Source of the DNA: Branchiostoma belcheri
Lineage: Eukaryota; Chordata; Leptocardii; Amphioxiformes; Branchiostomatidae
Length of the DNA: 64,000 bases
Direction: 5' to 3'
Assembly (NCBI RefSeq): GCF_001625305.1
Contig: NW_017804020.1
Span: forward strand, 2,521,896 to 2,585,895
The position numbers and the translations under genes are program-made. This document shows, one piece after another, positions 62,155-64,000 of this stretch (the first letter of the stretch is position 1; the number at the start of each line of letters is the position of its first letter). A model generated the notes under the pieces. The model was not told the origin of the DNA and did no database searches. It saw nothing but the letters and a program-made list of their open reading frames with translations.

Positions 62155-62265
62155 ACGCCCACCCTGTGTCGTCATATGGCACCTTGCCACGTGCCCCACC
62201 CAGGCCCGCTGAGCCCACCATGTACAACGGATACCAGTATAACCCACCAAACAGGAGTCCTTCCA
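62155..62265 (+). CDS. MAGI: MAGI-like exon: proline/tyrosine-rich linker
   Basis: It is bounded by CCATTACTAG and A|GTAAGT. It starts with AC, completing Asp, and reads AHPVSSYGTLPRAPPRPAEP then TMYNGYQYNPPNRSPS. It is rich in Pro and Tyr and probably disordered. PRAPPRP resembles an SH3-binding stretch (inference). Phase is 1 in, 1 out; the next exon, which should lead to PDZ3, is beyond the window. The open frame, GC-rich codons and phase fit support it, although the sequence itself is not diagnostic. Confidence 0.88.
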
Positions 62266-64000
62266 GTAAGTACTGTTTAGTTTTATTTCCTCACATTTAC
62301 ACTCTTTGAAGCGTTATGTACATACGTGTATCGTCAATATGGTTAAATGGCTTGCGTAGCTACCAAGAACTTCAGTTGGAACCTTTCTGTAATTAGTGCT
62401 CTTTGAGCAGCAAGGAAATATACACAACACCATGGTCAAGATGGGTGTAGAATTTCAGGTAAGTATTTCCTTTGCCATAAAAGTTCAAACATACATTTTT
62501 GTAAACTGGAGTCCTATCCTGCTATGCATGTACCATAACAAAGTACTTTATTTGCCTGGCATCTCAACAATTATATTTCCAGCATGATGGTCTCTTGTGT
62601 AATGGCAGAGAATAGCTTATTAAGAAATTGTGAAGTGGAAATATGACAGAAAGGTAGATGTTGACTAGACCAAATTGGTGAAATTGTGCGGTTATAGACC
62701 TCTCTAGTGGTAAATAGCCTGCTACAGTTTTGCCTAACGTGAGTTTTGTGGTGTATTAAAGTGTTACAGTTACCTCCCTGAGAATAAACAGATGTGCAAT
62801 ATTCCAAAGCAAAGGGTCTTTCCACAGGGCACAGTTAATTAAGTTATTGGAGAGTAAGAAATCATCCAGACAATTAAACTTGAAAGAACTTGTAAAGCCG
62901 ATACACTGACTTTATTTGTGTGAAGATCCTTAGCAAGTAACACAATAATGGTATTGTTACTAGTCGGTTTAATAGGGCAAGGCTGAAAGACCAAAGTCGT
63001 AATTAGATTTCATTAGAGTTGGGTGAAATGAAGTAAGACTGGGTTAGTGGGTGTGTGACTGGGTGGTCTTTGCTCCTAGGACTGGTTCGGTGAAACTTGA
63101 GCTAGGATGCTTCACTGGTTCCAAGCTGAGAGATACCCATCAGGGTACTGTACTGTAAAATGTCCACCTACCCCTGACCTTGACCACTACATAGCTCTAG
63201 GTTAATAAACTTGGAGCCTTCTTTAAATAGAATTCTTGTCAATGTATATAGCATTCTTACCTTGCCAAGAAGGTTTTGTTTTGGTAGCGTTTGTACGTAC
63301 ATGTATGTGGTTTGGGATGATAAGCTCCAGCTTTTGGTGGATTGTCATGAAACTTGGTATGTGGTTAGGTCTTCAAAAGAAATAAGTAGATTTTTGGCCC
63401 CCCTGACAGATCTCCTTGGTACTGCAGCAGAACTCCTTTTGTTGTTTTTTTTATCTCATGTTCTAGACATGTATTTGTCACAATTATTTGGGGGCAGATA
63501 GCTCTTGTTTTCATGGAAAAAGTGAAATGTAACATTCCATCTTTCGGTGCATATTTCATGTTTTACAGGGTAGCCAGGGTCAACACAGACATCAGTTTTA
63601 TGTAGTGAACAAATTGTGTTATCTTCTAGCTTCAGTGGCAAGGCATAAAACTGGCCCCCTCTAACTTTGGCTAATGAAAACCACACTCTAAACGTTGTTC
63701 CTTCTACCTACTGGCTGCTGACACGCCGTCCTCAGGGGTCGGATACCTCAGTGTTTGTGTTGACCTACCAGTGGCCCCGACCTTGACGCCCCCCTCCCCC
63801 CTTCACAGAAACACCAGCTGCATAGTTTCTCCCCCACAATAACAAACTTGACTGGGCTAAGGCACGTGGGAATTGGGTCAAAGGTCAAGTGCTTTGAAAT
63901 GATTTACCCAACTTATTTTCCTGGTTGGCAGGGGCATTGTTCTGTTAGTAAGTATAAACTCATCTTTTCATATTAATATTTCGCATAATTGATAAATGAT
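62266..64000 (+). other. MAGI-like intron (partial)
   Basis: It starts GTAAGT. AT-rich sequence with a C-rich patch near 63785-63830. No exon matching PDZ3 or its lead-in was seen up to the window end, and no repeat family listed above was recognised. Confidence 0.8.

Noticed and set aside
63561-63700. Possible further exon after TGTTTTACAG at 63567
   Set aside because: Downstream sequence has early stops in the required frame and no PDZ-type or linker-like sequence.

Overview
The window is animal nuclear DNA carrying the middle of one large intron-rich gene on the + strand, a MAGI-family scaffold (membrane-associated guanylate kinase with inverted domain order). Eleven exons between 13797 and 62265 total 2109 nt (703 codons). 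Every junction keeps frame and every intron is GT-AG. In order they encode most of the guanylate-kinase-like (GuK) domain, WW1, WW2, an acidic proline-rich linker, PDZ1, PDZ2 and the start of the linker towards PDZ3. The exon for the amino-terminal PDZ0 and the exons for the later PDZ domains are not in the window. The single orthologue-like copy, the intron sizes (about 0.6 to 15 kb) and the dense, diverse short DNA transposons suggest an invertebrate deuterostome, most probably a lancelet (Branchiostoma). That is inference, with no database search behind it.

Layout. 1-13796: 5' intron, mostly repeats, with one coding-like segment (7139-7355) that is a candidate first exon. 13797-13913: first certain exon (GuK). 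13914-29022: 15 kb intron holding two more candidate alternative first exons, 22149-22617 (behind a TATA box and a PBX/MEIS decamer) and 24245-24293 (behind an octamer site). 29023-35748: GuK end, WW1 (split over two exons) and the first part of WW2. 35749-44808: repeat-rich intron. 44809-44870: end of WW2. 44871-54794: repeat-rich intron. 54795-57384: linker, PDZ1 and PDZ2. 58740-62265: linker exons. 62266-64000: intron.

Between exons the DNA is a mosaic of at least ten repeat families. Several are defined here by terminal inverted repeats and target-site duplications (TSDs). The most striking is a nested set at 30543-33319: an element with a perfect 10-bp TSD, hit by a second element with a 6-bp TSD, which carries a tRNA-derived SINE. 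The outer element landed 13 nt inside the intron behind the WW1 splice donor, and its target duplication begins at donor position +4. Another family of about 200 bp has spread six perfect inverted nuclear-receptor-type palindromes (AGGTCAnTGACCT) through the locus.

No bacterial-type operon, CRISPR array or complete second gene was found. The most interesting biology is the possible use of several alternative first exons, all with phase-1 donors that match the phase of the early MAGI introns. They would give isoforms without PDZ0 and, for two of them, with a truncated GuK domain.
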